Shown one piece after another: positions 1 to 8,216 of a stretch of 64,000 bases of DNA. The translations under genes and the position numbers were made by a program. Origin of the DNA: Nannocystis sp. RBIL2. GTDB taxonomy: Bacteria; Myxococcota_A; Polyangia; Nannocystales; Nannocystaceae. The notes beneath the pieces are model-generated. The model was not told the DNA's origin, did not search any database, and saw only the letters and a list, made by a program, of their open reading frames with translations. Position 1 is the stretch's first letter, and each line of letters begins with the position of its first letter. The DNA lies in the NCBI RefSeq assembly GCF_026626745.1, contig NZ_JAPNJW010000001.1, positions 6,170,001 to 6,234,000 of the forward strand, written 5' to 3'.

Positions 1-1438
1 CGCAGAGGTCGCGCAGGAGGGCGAGGTTGGGGCCGCGCCGCTCATTGTTGCGGATGCGATCGATGACCTCGACGCCGCGGGTGCTGCCGATCCGGCACGG
101 GGTGCACTTGCCGCACGACTCGATGGCGCAGAACTCCATGGCGTAGCGAGCCATGAGCGCCATGTCGACGGTGTCGTCGAAGACGACGAGGCCGCCGTGG
201 CCGATCATGCCGCCGGCGGCGGCGAAGACCTCGTAGTCGAGCGGGACGTCGAACTTCGACTCGGGCAAGTACGGGCCGAGCGGGCCGCCGACCTGGACCG
301 CGCGCACGGGCCGGCCGCTGGCAGTGCCGCCGCCGTAGTCGTAGACGAGCTCGCGCAGGGTGAGGCCGAAGGCTTTCTCGACCAGGCCGCCGCGCTTGAT
401 GTTGCCGGCCAGCTGGAACGGCAAGGTGCCGCGCGAGCGACCCATGCCGTAGTCGGCGTAGAACTGCGCGCCGCGGTCGAGGATGATCGGGACGCTGGCG
501 AGGGTGATGACGTTGTTGATGACGGTCGGCTTGCCGAAGAGGCCGGAGATCGCCGGCAGCGGGGGCTTGGGCCGGACCATGCCGCGCTTGCCCTCGAGGC
601 TCTCGAGCATGGCGGTCTCCTCGCCGCAGATGTACGCGCCAGCGCCGCGGCGCAGCTCGATGTCGAAGGCGCGGCCGCTGCCGAGGACGTCGCGCCCGAG
701 CCAGCCGGCCGCCCGCGCGGCCTCGATCGCCGCCATCAAGGTGCGCTCGGCGTCGGGGTACTCGGAGCGGAGGTAGATGTAGCCCTGGTCGGCGCCGACG
801 GCGAGGCCGGCGATCGTCATGCCCTCGAGCAGGACGTAGGGATCGCCCTCCATCAACATGCGGTCGCTGAAGGTGCCGCTGTCGCCCTCGTCGGCGTTGC
901 AGCAGACGTACTTCTGCGGGCCGGGGGCGCCGGCGACGGTTCGCCACTTGATGCCGGCCGGGAAGGCGGCGCCGCCGCGACCTCGCAGGCCGCTGCGCAC
1001 GAGCTCCTCGACGATGTCACTACCTGTCTTTGCGGACAGGGCGGCGCGCAGGCCCCGGAGGCCGCCGTGCTCCTTGTAGTCGGCGAGGCTCAGCGGGTCG
1101 GTGAGGCCGACGCGGGCGAAGGTGAGGCGCTCCTGGCCCTTGAGCCAGGTGATGTCGTCGGTGCGGCCGTGCGCGAGCGGGTGGGCGCCGCCGCGCAGGA
1201 AGTCGGCGGCGAACAGCGAGGCGACGTCGGCGACGTCGACCGGGCCGTAGGCGACGCGGCCGGCGGGGGTGACGACCTCGACGAGCGGCTCCAGCCAGCA
1301 CAGGCCGCGCGTGCCGTTGCGGACGATCTGCACCGGCTCGCCGCGCGCGGCGGCCTCGCGGGCGATCGCTGCGGCGACGTCGTCGGCGCCGACGGACCGC
1401 GCGGTGGCGTCGATCGGGACGTAGACGATGTGAGTCAC
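1..1438 (-). CDS. fdsB: NAD-dependent formate dehydrogenase beta subunit (3' end cut by window edge)
   Basis: NuoF-fold flavoprotein subunit that takes electrons from the molybdenum subunit and reduces NAD+ through FMN and a 4Fe-4S cluster; cytoplasmic. About 479 codons are visible. A thioredoxin-like N-terminal segment has no cluster cysteine pairs and is followed by the NADH/FMN motifs GRGGAAFPAG and ADEGDSGTF and, near the visible end, the Fe-S motif ESCGKCTPCR. The start is a GTG that overlaps the TGA of fdsG (shared GTGA), so the two are translationally coupled. The catalytic subunit is expected beyond position 1. HoxF- or NuoF-type subunits are alternatives, but the adjacent fdhD argues for formate dehydrogenase. 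Confidence 0.9.
   Translation of the reverse strand, partial: MTHIVYVPIDATARSVGADDVAAAIAREAAARGEPVQIVRNGTRGLCWLEPLVEVVTPAGRVAYGPVDVADVASLFAADFLRGGAHPLAHGRTDDITWLKGQERLTFARVGLTDPLSLADYKEHGGLRGLRAALSAKTGSDIVEELVRSGLRGRGGAAFPAGIKWRTVAGAPGPQKYVCCNADEGDSGTFSDRMLMEGDPYVLLEGMTIAGLAVGADQGYIYLRSEYPDAERTLMAAIEAARAAGWLGRDVLGSGRAFDIELRRGAGAYICGEETAMLESLEGKRGMVRPKPPLPAISGLFGKPTVINNVITLASVPIILDRGAQFYADYGMGRSRGTLPFQLAGNIKRGGLVEKAFGLTLRELVYDYGGGTASGRPVRAVQVGGPLGPYLPESKFDVPLDYEVFAAAGGMIGHGGLVVFDDTVDMALMARYAMEFCAIESCGKCTPCRIGSTRGVEVIDRIRNNERRGPNLALLRDLC
1025..1038. repeat. TGTCY-N4-RGACA palindrome copy 1 (inside fdsB)
   Basis: TGTCTTTGCGGACA, extended to CCTGTC...GACAGG at 1023-1040. It lies inside the coding sequence of fdsB, where it encodes part of Leu-Ser-Ala-Lys-Thr-Gly. 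Member of the interspersed family described in the findings. Confidence 0.5.
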
Positions 1439-1908
1439 GCGCGCTCCTCCGCGGGGGCGACGAGCGTGTCGACCAGGCGGTCGAGGCGCTCGCCGGTGAG
1501 GCGGCCGCGCAGCTGACCGTCGAGCAGGAGCGAGGGCGCGGCGGCGCAGTTGCCGAGGCAGTAGACCGGCTCGAGAGTGACTGCGCGGTCCGCCGAGGTC
1601 TCGCCGAACTTGCAGCCGAGGCGCCGCTCGAGCGCGCCCGCGAGGGCCTCGCTGCCCATGGCCTGGCAGGCCTCGGCGCGGCACAGCTTGAGGATGTGGC
1701 GCCCCGGGGGCTCGCTGCGGAAGTCGTGGTAGAAGCTGACGACGCCGTGGACCTCGGCGCGCGAGAGGTTGAGGGCGGCGGCGACGCGACCGATGGCCTC
1801 GGCCGGGATGTGGCCGAGGCGGTCGGCGATGCCGTGCAGGACCTGCAACAAACCGCCGGGCAGGTGCCCGCTGGCGGCCAGCGCCTGGTCGATCGCGTCG
1901 GAGCTCAT
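1435..1908 (-). CDS. fdsG: NAD-dependent formate dehydrogenase gamma subunit (2Fe-2S, NuoE-like)
   Basis: Thioredoxin-like ferredoxin subunit of 157 residues carrying one 2Fe-2S cluster between the catalytic subunit and the FMN subunit. The four cluster ligands are seen as CRAEAC and CLGNC, and the helical N-terminal half with VSFYHDF is typical of NuoE/FdsG/HoxE. An ATG at 1908 is preferred; an in-frame extension to 1944 adds only a Gly/Pro-rich leader. It follows fdhD by 58 bp and overlaps fdsB, in a leftward formate dehydrogenase operon. Confidence 0.92.
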   Translation of the reverse strand: MSSDAIDQALAASGHLPGGLLQVLHGIADRLGHIPAEAIGRVAAALNLSRAEVHGVVSFYHDFRSEPPGRHILKLCRAEACQAMGSEALAGALERRLGCKFGETSADRAVTLEPVYCLGNCAAAPSLLLDGQLRGRLTGERLDRLVDTLVAPAEERA

Positions 1909-1966
1909 GGCGGCCAATCTACCGAGTTCCGGGCCGGGCCCCAAACGCGGAGTGATCGCTGCCGCC

Positions 1967-2788
1967 TCAGCGAGTGATCCGGATGCCGCCGCTGTACACG
2001 GTGAAACGGCCTTCGCGTACGAAGCCGAGCAAGGTCATGTCGGCCTCGACCGCGAGCTCGACCGCAAGGCTCGACGGTGCGCCGACGGCGGCGAAGATCG
2101 GGATCTGGGCCATCAGGGCCTTTTGGACCAGCTCGAAGCTGGCGCGCGCGCTGACCAGCAGGACGGCGTCGGTCGCGGGCAGCTGGCCCGCGAGCAGGAG
2201 GGCGCCCACGAGCTTGTCGACGGCGTTGTGACGGCCGACATCTTCACGCAGGAGACGAAGCTCACCACGGAGGTCGAACAGGCCGGCCGCGTGGATCCCT
2301 CCGGTCGCGACGAAGGTCGCCTGCGCCCGCAGCAGGGCGCCGGGCAGGCCGGGGACCACCGTGGCGGCGAGCTGGGGGAGACCCGGGGTCAGCGGGCCCG
2401 GGGGCTGCGCGCGCAGGTTGTCGAGCGAGGCCCGGCCGCACACGCCGCAGGCGGAGGTCATGACGAAGCTGCGCTTCGGGACAGCTTCGGGGAGGCGCAC
2501 GCCGGCGGCGAGGTCGACGCGGACATGGTCTTCCGAGCAGGTGATGCCGGCGATCTGCTCGCGGCTGCGGACGATGCCCTCGGTGAAGAGGAAGCCGGCG
2601 GCGAGGTCGGCGTCGTCGCCGGGGGTGCGCATCGTCATCGCCAGCCGGCGCGGCTCGGGGTCGTCCGCGGTGACGATGCGGATCTCCAGCGGATCTTCGA
2701 CGGCCAGCAGATCGCGGCGAGCGCTGACCTCACCGCCGCGGTGGAGGACCGCGGCCACCGGACGCGTGCGCGGGTCGGGCGAGGTCAC
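1967..2788 (-). CDS. fdhD: Formate dehydrogenase accessory sulfurtransferase FdhD
   Basis: 273 residues. FdhD transfers sulfur from a cysteine desulfurase to the bis-MGD molybdenum cofactor and is needed for formate dehydrogenase activity. The family CxxC motif appears as ACGVCG near residue 120, followed by TGGIHAAGL and the REDVGRHNAVDKL signature. The GTG start at 2788 overlaps the stop of the upstream gene (GTGA), showing coupling. Its place between a nitrate-reductase-associated gene and fdsG/fdsB fits maturation of the same molybdoenzyme. Confidence 0.95.
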   Translation of the reverse strand: MTSPDPRTRPVAAVLHRGGEVSARRDLLAVEDPLEIRIVTADDPEPRRLAMTMRTPGDDADLAAGFLFTEGIVRSREQIAGITCSEDHVRVDLAAGVRLPEAVPKRSFVMTSACGVCGRASLDNLRAQPPGPLTPGLPQLAATVVPGLPGALLRAQATFVATGGIHAAGLFDLRGELRLLREDVGRHNAVDKLVGALLLAGQLPATDAVLLVSARASFELVQKALMAQIPIFAAVGAPSSLAVELAVEADMTLLGFVREGRFTVYSGGIRITR

Positions 2789-3264
2789 GCAGAGAGGATG
2801 CCGAACTCGCGGCAGGCGGGCACGAAGTTCTCGTTCTTGTGGCTCGAGCGACTGAGCTTGTAGAGGGCGAAGCGCTGCAGCGGGGCGAGCGCCGCCCACT
2901 GCGCGGGGACCAGCGTGACGCCCTCGGCCGCGGCCTTGGCGACGACCTCGTCGGGCACGCGGGTGGGGTCGGCCCACGCGGGCGCGGGCTCGACGGCGCA
3001 GCGCGCGGGGGGCTCGCCCATGCGCTTCTCCACCATGTCGACGACTGCGGCGTCGAACCGGCGCACGCCGTCGACGCCGGCGGGGTCGGGGCCATCGAGC
3101 AGGGCGACGACGGCGCTGCGCTGCTCGGGGCCGAGCTTGACCCACTCCTTGAGCGAGAGCTTGATCCCGCACAGGTCGAGCTGGTGCCGCACGGCCATCG
3201 GGATGCAGCGGAGGTCGGTCTGGAAGTCGCCCTCGAAGGCGAACAGGGCGGGGTGTCGCGGCAC
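2785..3264 (-). CDS. Nitrate reductase associated protein family
   Basis: 159 residues matching the small conserved family often found beside nitrate reductase in cyanobacteria (Nitr_red_assoc). The hallmark N-terminal block is visible: FAFEGDFQTDLRCIP, then VRHQLDLCGIKLSL. No signal peptide or membrane segment. The GTG start at 3264 opens the family block directly, and an upstream in-frame extension has no family match. It is the first gene of the leftward operon and its TGA overlaps the fdhD start. The biochemical role of the family is not established; the context suggests a general molybdoenzyme function. Confidence 0.82.
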   Translation of the reverse strand: MPRHPALFAFEGDFQTDLRCIPMAVRHQLDLCGIKLSLKEWVKLGPEQRSAVVALLDGPDPAGVDGVRRFDAAVVDMVEKRMGEPPARCAVEPAPAWADPTRVPDEVVAKAAAEGVTLVPAQWAALAPLQRFALYKLSRSSHKNENFVPACREFGILSA

Positions 3265-3378
3265 GAGCCGGAGGCTATCGCAGGCCCGCGGCCGGCGCCA
3301 GCGCGGCAGGGATGGGACGGTCACGAATTGCGGGCGAGAGTCAAGCGGCGAAGGACGGGACCTGTCCTTTGGGGAACA

Positions 3379-3392
3379 TGTCCTCGGGGACA
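3379..3392. repeat. TGTCY-N4-RGACA palindrome copy 2 (intergenic)
   Basis: TGTCCTCGGGGACA, nested in a larger imperfect hairpin whose outer arms CCTGTCC (3361-3367) and GGACAGG (3388-3394) repeat the same motif. It sits in the 178-bp gap between the divergent formate dehydrogenase operon and the pentapeptide gene, so it could be regulatory. Confidence 0.6.
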
Positions 3393-3442
3393 GGCGATCG
3401 ACTTGACCACGACGGAGCGTCGGTGAAAGCTTCGCGGCGATC

Positions 3443-4117
3443 ATGGCGCCGCCGGACGAAGACGACGGGTCCGACCTCGAGAGCCTGCTGCGCGGCAGGT
3501 CGTTCGAGGACCGGACGTTCACCGGGCTCGAGATGCAGGAGGCCGACCTCGCGGGCAAGGAGTTCGCGGGCTGCACGTTCGTCGGCTGCAAGGCGCAGGA
3601 GACCCGCTGGCGCGGCTGCCGGCTCGAGGACTGCGTGTTCGACCGCTGCGACCTGACGCAGGCGCGACCGGCGGGGATGGTGGCCGGCAAGCTGCAGTTC
3701 CGCGGCTGCAAGCTGATGGGCGTCGAGTGGACGGAGCTCGGCCGCTTCGTCAACCTGGGCTTCTCCGAGTGCACGCTGCAGTTCGCGTCGTTCCTGCGCC
3801 TGAGCCTGTGCCGCACGCAGTTCGTCGACTGCACGATCACCGAGGCCAACTTCTTCGAGGTCGATCTCGGCGAGGCGGACTTCCGCGGCAGCTCGCTGAC
3901 CGGCAGCGTGTTCCGCGGCTGCAAGCTGCGCAAGACCGACTTCTCGGGGGCGACGGGGGTGTTCGTCGACCCGGCCGCGAACGAGGCCCGCGAGGCGATC
4001 GTGCCGGTGGAGTCGGCGGTGCTGCTGGCGATGCACCTCGGGCTGCGGGTGGCCGGCTACTCGGGGCCGGCGGCGAAGTCGGAGCCGGGGCGCGCGGGTC
4101 GAGGGCGGCGCAAGTAG
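3443..4117 (+). CDS. Pentapeptide-repeat protein, Qnr/McbG-like
   Basis: 224 residues built from pentapeptide repeats of A(D/N)LxX type from about residue 20 to 170 (for example FEDRTF, ADLAGKEF, ANFFEVDLGEADF), predicted to form a right-handed quadrilateral beta-helix. The layout, including the FVNLGFSECTLQFASF block and the C-terminal stretch ending in a hydrophobic helix (ESAVLLAMHLGLRVAGY), resembles Qnr/McbG proteins that mimic DNA and protect gyrase. Cytoplasmic, no signal peptide. The exact target cannot be read from sequence; a generic YjbI-type pentapeptide protein remains possible. Confidence 0.85.
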   Translation: MAPPDEDDGSDLESLLRGRSFEDRTFTGLEMQEADLAGKEFAGCTFVGCKAQETRWRGCRLEDCVFDRCDLTQARPAGMVAGKLQFRGCKLMGVEWTELGRFVNLGFSECTLQFASFLRLSLCRTQFVDCTITEANFFEVDLGEADFRGSSLTGSVFRGCKLRKTDFSGATGVFVDPAANEAREAIVPVESAVLLAMHLGLRVAGYSGPAAKSEPGRAGRGRRK

Positions 4118-4232
4118 AAGGGCCTCGCCCGAGGCCAGGGCGCGAGCGCACCGCGGACGTCGTCCTCGCGCGCGCGCCCGCGAACGCGCAGGCGGGCTTG
4201 CCAGGACCGGTGTTCCAGCGTCTCATCGGGGG

Positions 4233-5159
4233 ATGAACGAGCTTGCGCGAGGTCTTGGACGGGCGGGGTGGATGGCGGTGCTGGTGCTGATCGGCTGCAG
4301 CGGGGACGACCCGGGCGCGACGACCGACAGCGGGACGTCGACGGGTACGAGCACGAGCACGAGCACGGGCGAGACGACGGACACGCCGACGACGGGGGAG
4401 CCGGGGACGACGACGACGACGACGACCGGTGAGCCGGTCACGACGACGACGAATCCGACGACGACGGGGGAGCCGGGGACGACGACGACGACGACGAGCA
4501 CGACGACCACGGGGGTGGACAGCACGAGCACGACGACGGGGCGGCCGATGACTGCGTGCGGCGACGGGATCCTCGACCCCGGCGAGCTGTGCGACGGCGA
4601 CCAGCTCGGCGGTGAATCGTGCGAGTCGCAGGGCTTCGACGGCGGCGAGCTCGGGTGCCTCGATACGTGCGAGTTCGACACGCAGAATTGCAGCGCGTGC
4701 GGCGACGGCAACGTGGACGCGGGCGAGGGGTGCGACGACGGCAACGTCGATGCGGGCGACGGCTGCGACGCGGAGTGCCAGGTCGAGGCGTGCGACCCCG
4801 ACGGGCTGTACACGATCGAGGGGGCGCCGATCGCCTACTCGTGCTGCAACGCGCTGGTGTCGGTCAACATCACTGCGTTCACGTTCTCGGGCGACGGGGC
4901 GACGATCGTGTCGAGCCCGTCGAACCCGATCGGCATGACGGGCGATGCGACGATGTGCCCCGACGGCGACTTCGCCAACGAGGGCTCGATCGCGGGCGGC
5001 TGCACGGAGACGTACGCGCTCGAGGGCGACTTCGTCGACAAGGACACGTGGTCGGGCACGTACCGGCTGACGTTCACGGGCAATCAGTGCTCGTGCTTCA
5101 ACGGGATGCTGGGGGCGCCGTGCGTCAATCAGATGTTCCCGATCACCGCGAAGCGGTGA
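4233..5159 (+). CDS. Cys-rich (DUF4215-like) lipoprotein with Thr linker
   Basis: 308 residues. A lipobox (VLIGC) follows a hydrophobic signal segment, so it is probably lipid-anchored and exported. Residues about 25-105 are a Thr/Gly/Ser linker written largely in ACG/ACC triplets. Next come myxobacterial cysteine-rich repeats (CGDGILDPGELCD, CGDGNVDAGEGCDDGN), then a globular C-terminal part with six or more cysteines (CSCFNGMLGAPC). Function unknown; the repeat type is common in myxobacterial surface proteins. The start has a G-rich RBS just upstream. Confidence 0.85.
   Translation: MNELARGLGRAGWMAVLVLIGCSGDDPGATTDSGTSTGTSTSTSTGETTDTPTTGEPGTTTTTTTGEPVTTTTNPTTTGEPGTTTTTTSTTTTGVDSTSTTTGRPMTACGDGILDPGELCDGDQLGGESCESQGFDGGELGCLDTCEFDTQNCSACGDGNVDAGEGCDDGNVDAGDGCDAECQVEACDPDGLYTIEGAPIAYSCCNALVSVNITAFTFSGDGATIVSSPSNPIGMTGDATMCPDGDFANEGSIAGGCTETYALEGDFVDKDTWSGTYRLTFTGNQCSCFNGMLGAPCVNQMFPITAKR
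4342..4530 (+). repeat. Trinucleotide-rich Thr-linker tract
   Basis: Runs of acg triplets with gag/ccg interruptions encode the Thr-rich linker of the lipoprotein. Because the period is 3, slippage would change linker length without shifting the reading frame. Similar tracts occur in the lipoprotein genes near 24.2, 28.1 and 32.3 kb. Confidence 0.7.
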
Positions 5160-5208
5160 CGCGTGGCGCGTGGACAGGCCCGCGGGGAGTTGATAGACCT
5201 GCCTGCGC

Positions 5209-6345
5209 ATGCGAGGCACGACGCGGCGAATGACTGGGCGGGTGAGCGCGAGCGCCGTAGCGAGCGCGCGACGGTGGGTCGCGGGCGTCCTGAGCGCGGT
5301 GCTGGCGTCGTGCGGGCCGCGTGCGGCGTCGCCGACACCCGCGCCCGAGCCACAGCCCGTGGTGAAGGCGGTGGAGCCGGCGCCGGTGGTCGCGGCTCCC
5401 GTGGTGCCGCCCGATCCGGCGGAGCAGGTGGCGTTCGAGCCGTCGGTGCTGGCGTTCGGTCGCTGCCGGCAGGATGACGCGGAGGCGGGGCCCTTCGTGG
5501 TCGGGGGCGCGGTCGAGAGCTGGGGCGAGGGCGAGCCGCTGTGGGTGATGACGAACGCCGGCGGGCTGGTGCGCGCGGCGGCGGGCAAGTCGTTCGAGTA
5601 CTGCGGAGCAGGCATCGCGCAGTCGAGCGCGGCGAAGTCGAGCGAGGGCGAGGAGACGTGCGTGAAGGCGGTGACTCTGGTGACGGAGGCGCCGCTGCGC
5701 TGCGACGAGCCGCTCGGCAACGGAGCAGCCAAGCCGTACACGGTCGATCCCGGTCCGCCGCTCGACTTCGTGTTCGCGTTCCATCGCCGCCACACGCCGC
5801 CGACGCCGGTGCGGATGAGCTTCGCGGTGCGGGTCCACGCGGTGTGCCAAGATCCCGAGAAGGACTTCGACGAGCCGGGTGCGATGATTCCGGTGGCGGA
5901 CCCGGCGGCGCCGATCGACGGGCAATTCGAAAGACAGATCGCGGGGCTCGGCAAGCAGCGCTGGCGGGCGGTGCGGGTCGATTTCACTAAAATTGAAAAT
6001 GACGCGAGCGAGGCGCCGCTGCACGTGCTGCACGCTGCCGAGCACGGGCGCAAGGTCAAGGCGGCGCGCTGGTCGGTGCTGCGCGAGCAGGCCGACGGGT
6101 CGGCGACCGAGCTGGTGGCGAAGGCGGACCGCTCGTGGCCCGACTCGTTCCTGCTGCGCGATCACCAGTGCGGCCTGCCGTTCTCGCTGCCGCTGCCGGC
6201 GCTGGCGTTCACGCACGGGCAGAAGCTGCACTGGGTGACTGTCGAGGACGCCGAGGCGAAGATCGTGGCGCGGGTGTGGGAGGTCGGCGAGTCGCTGCGG
6301 CGCGTGATGGTGCTGCCGGTGGCGCTCAGCTCGCCGAAGTGGTGA
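5209..6345 (+). CDS. Hypothetical lipoprotein
   Basis: 378 residues with a basic N-terminus, a hydrophobic segment and a lipobox (LASC at about residue 35), followed by a Pro/Ala/Val-rich linker and a globular domain with a few cysteines. I do not recognise a family. Start choice is uncertain: an in-frame ATG at 5230 also keeps the signal peptide. A patch of A/T-ending codons (TKIEND, 5986-6002) stands out in otherwise GC-ending codons. It ends 6 bp before the convergent lipoprotein gene. Confidence 0.72.
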   Translation: MRGTTRRMTGRVSASAVASARRWVAGVLSAVLASCGPRAASPTPAPEPQPVVKAVEPAPVVAAPVVPPDPAEQVAFEPSVLAFGRCRQDDAEAGPFVVGGAVESWGEGEPLWVMTNAGGLVRAAAGKSFEYCGAGIAQSSAAKSSEGEETCVKAVTLVTEAPLRCDEPLGNGAAKPYTVDPGPPLDFVFAFHRRHTPPTPVRMSFAVRVHAVCQDPEKDFDEPGAMIPVADPAAPIDGQFERQIAGLGKQRWRAVRVDFTKIENDASEAPLHVLHAAEHGRKVKAARWSVLREQADGSATELVAKADRSWPDSFLLRDHQCGLPFSLPLPALAFTHGQKLHWVTVEDAEAKIVARVWEVGESLRRVMVLPVALSSPKW

Positions 6346-6351
6346 GCCGGT

Positions 6352-7137
6352 TCAATCCTCGCAGAGGCGCTGGTACTCGAGGCCGTGGAACCGACCTGAG
6401 GCCGGCACACCGTCGGCGCGGTCGAGGTGGGCGGTGAGAGTGGCGAACTCGCAATTCATCGAGGCAGGCCTGAGGCGGAAGGTGTAGTCGCCGGGCGAGA
6501 CGGGGAATCGGAGGATCTCGAGATCGCCGAGGCGCTGTCGCTCGGGCGGCTGTTGCTGGAGCTCGTAGATCTGAAGCTCGTTGTCGCCGGTGCAGTCGCC
6601 CCAGTCGACGCGCACGGTCAGGTGCCCCGGTGCCTCCACAGTGAGGCGGGCGTTCTCGGGCGCCAGATCGGGCGGGCTGTGCCAGGCGTGGAGGACGTGC
6701 GGGCGATCGAGGGTGACGAGCTGCCACCGCTCGGCCCAGCACGACATACCGCGCAGGCGCGGCACGCGACCGCCGCGGCGGCAGCGGCCCCGGTGGCAGC
6801 GCGGCCAGCCGAGTGGGGTATGGACGCAGTCCGATGCGGGCACGCCGCATTGCGCGGCGAGGCCTTGCTCGAGAGACGCGAGCGAACGCTCGGCGGTGGC
6901 GACATTCGCGTAATATGAAGACAGGCACGGCTCCGGCACGATCTCGACGCAATCGCTGTCCTGCTCGCAGAATCCGAGGGCTTCGCGGGCCGGTAAATAG
7001 GCGCTCACTGCCTGACCGCAAGCCTCGGCGTCGCGCGCCTGCGAGGACAGCAGGAACGGCGGCTCGGGCCGGGCGCAGGCCGCGAGCAACAGCGCGACTG
7101 CGATCGAGATCGAGCGGCTGATTCGTAGCGTCGTCAT
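6352..7137 (-). CDS. Cys-rich hypothetical lipoprotein
   Basis: 261 residues. The signal peptide ends in a lipobox (LLLAACA). The first half has the recurring CxxDSDCVxxxxxxC module of myxobacterial lipoproteins (FCEQDSDCVEI, CLSSYYANVATAE); the second half is a beta-rich domain with three more cysteines. No enzyme motif seen. It is read leftward, convergent with the preceding lipoprotein and in the same direction as the hydrolase and P450 genes upstream, separated from them by 110 bp. Confidence 0.75.
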   Translation of the reverse strand: MTTLRISRSISIAVALLLAACARPEPPFLLSSQARDAEACGQAVSAYLPAREALGFCEQDSDCVEIVPEPCLSSYYANVATAERSLASLEQGLAAQCGVPASDCVHTPLGWPRCHRGRCRRGGRVPRLRGMSCWAERWQLVTLDRPHVLHAWHSPPDLAPENARLTVEAPGHLTVRVDWGDCTGDNELQIYELQQQPPERQRLGDLEILRFPVSPGDYTFRLRPASMNCEFATLTAHLDRADGVPASGRFHGLEYQRLCED

Positions 7138-7247
7138 GAGGCGGGCGTCGGCGAGAGGGTCGGTGCATCCCGATCGCCGGCGCCGGGCATCAGTATAGGC
7201 CAGGCCGAGGTGCGAAGCAGGACCCGCTCGCGCGGACGCGAACGCGG

Positions 7248-8159
7248 TCAAGCGAGGGCGCGGCGCAGGGCGGCGAGCTGGCTGGCAACGAACGCCTTTG
7301 AAATGCTCTTGTTGCGAAAATTGTCGAAGCCGTGGAACACGCCCGGGACGACCTCGAGCTCGACGGGGACGCCGGCGGCGACGAGGCGGCGCGCGTACTC
7401 GAGGTCCTCGTCGTGGAACAGGTCGAAGGTGCCGACGCCGATCCACGTGGGCGGCAGGCCGGCGAGAGACTCGGCGCGCGCGGGGGCGGCGTAGATCGGG
7501 ACGTCGGCGCCGCCGGGCTCGCGCGCGAGGTACGAGGTCCAGCCGAAGCGGTTGCTCGCGGCGTTCCAGATCCGGTGATTTTCGCCGTCGATGTTTCTGC
7601 CGACGGTGCGATCGTCGAGCATGGGGTACACGAGCAGCTGGAAGGCCACCGGGACCTCCTGGCGGTCGCGGGCGAGCAGGGTGAGCCCGGCCGCGAGGCC
7701 GCCCCCGGCGCTGGCGCCAGCGACGATGATGCGATCGGGGCGCACGCGCAGGGCGCCGGCGCTGGCGTGAATCCACGTGAGGGCGGCGTAGAGGTCGTCC
7801 ATCGCCGTGGGGAAGGGGTGCTCGGGGGCGAGGCGGTAGGTCGGCGCGACGACGGTGATGCCGAGCTCGCGCGCATACAGGCTCGCCAGCGCGTCGTCCT
7901 GCGCGGGGGAGCCGACGATGAAGCCGCCGCCGTGGATCCACAGCATCACCGGCGTGGGCCCGCTGACGTCGGTGGGCGTGAAGACGCGAGCGGTGCCTGC
8001 GCCCGGGATCGATCGCAGCGAGGCGCTGACGCCGGGCGTGCTGCGCGGGACGCCGCCGCTCGGGGCGATCCGGCGCATGAACTTGACCAGGCGCGGGCCG
8101 AAGGCGAAGCGAGGGATGAGTCGCGCGATGAAGGCGAGGTCGGGATGGAACTGGCTCAT
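7248..8159 (-). CDS. Alpha/beta hydrolase fold-3 esterase (HSL family)
   Basis: 303 residues. Hormone-sensitive-lipase-type carboxylesterase: oxyanion motif HGGGF at about residue 75, nucleophile motif GASAGGG, and a C-terminal His in VFHGFDNF. The acid residue is probably the Asp in DLFHDEDL. Cytoplasmic. A strong GGAGGA ribosome site precedes the ATG. It follows the P450 gene by 57 bp on the same strand, so the two may form an operon acting on the same lipid or ester substrate; the substrate is unknown. Confidence 0.92.
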   Translation of the reverse strand: MSQFHPDLAFIARLIPRFAFGPRLVKFMRRIAPSGGVPRSTPGVSASLRSIPGAGTARVFTPTDVSGPTPVMLWIHGGGFIVGSPAQDDALASLYARELGITVVAPTYRLAPEHPFPTAMDDLYAALTWIHASAGALRVRPDRIIVAGASAGGGLAAGLTLLARDRQEVPVAFQLLVYPMLDDRTVGRNIDGENHRIWNAASNRFGWTSYLAREPGGADVPIYAAPARAESLAGLPPTWIGVGTFDLFHDEDLEYARRLVAAGVPVELEVVPGVFHGFDNFRNKSISKAFVASQLAALRRALA

Positions 8160-8216
8160 GGCGGGTCCTCCGAGGATAGCCGCTCGCGCGCCGCGACTGA
8201 CGAAGATGCGATGACG

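Noticed and set aside
4342..4530. Repeat array resembling a CRISPR or minisatellite
   Set aside because: It is a run of Thr codons in frame within a lipoprotein linker; no spacers or constant-length repeats.
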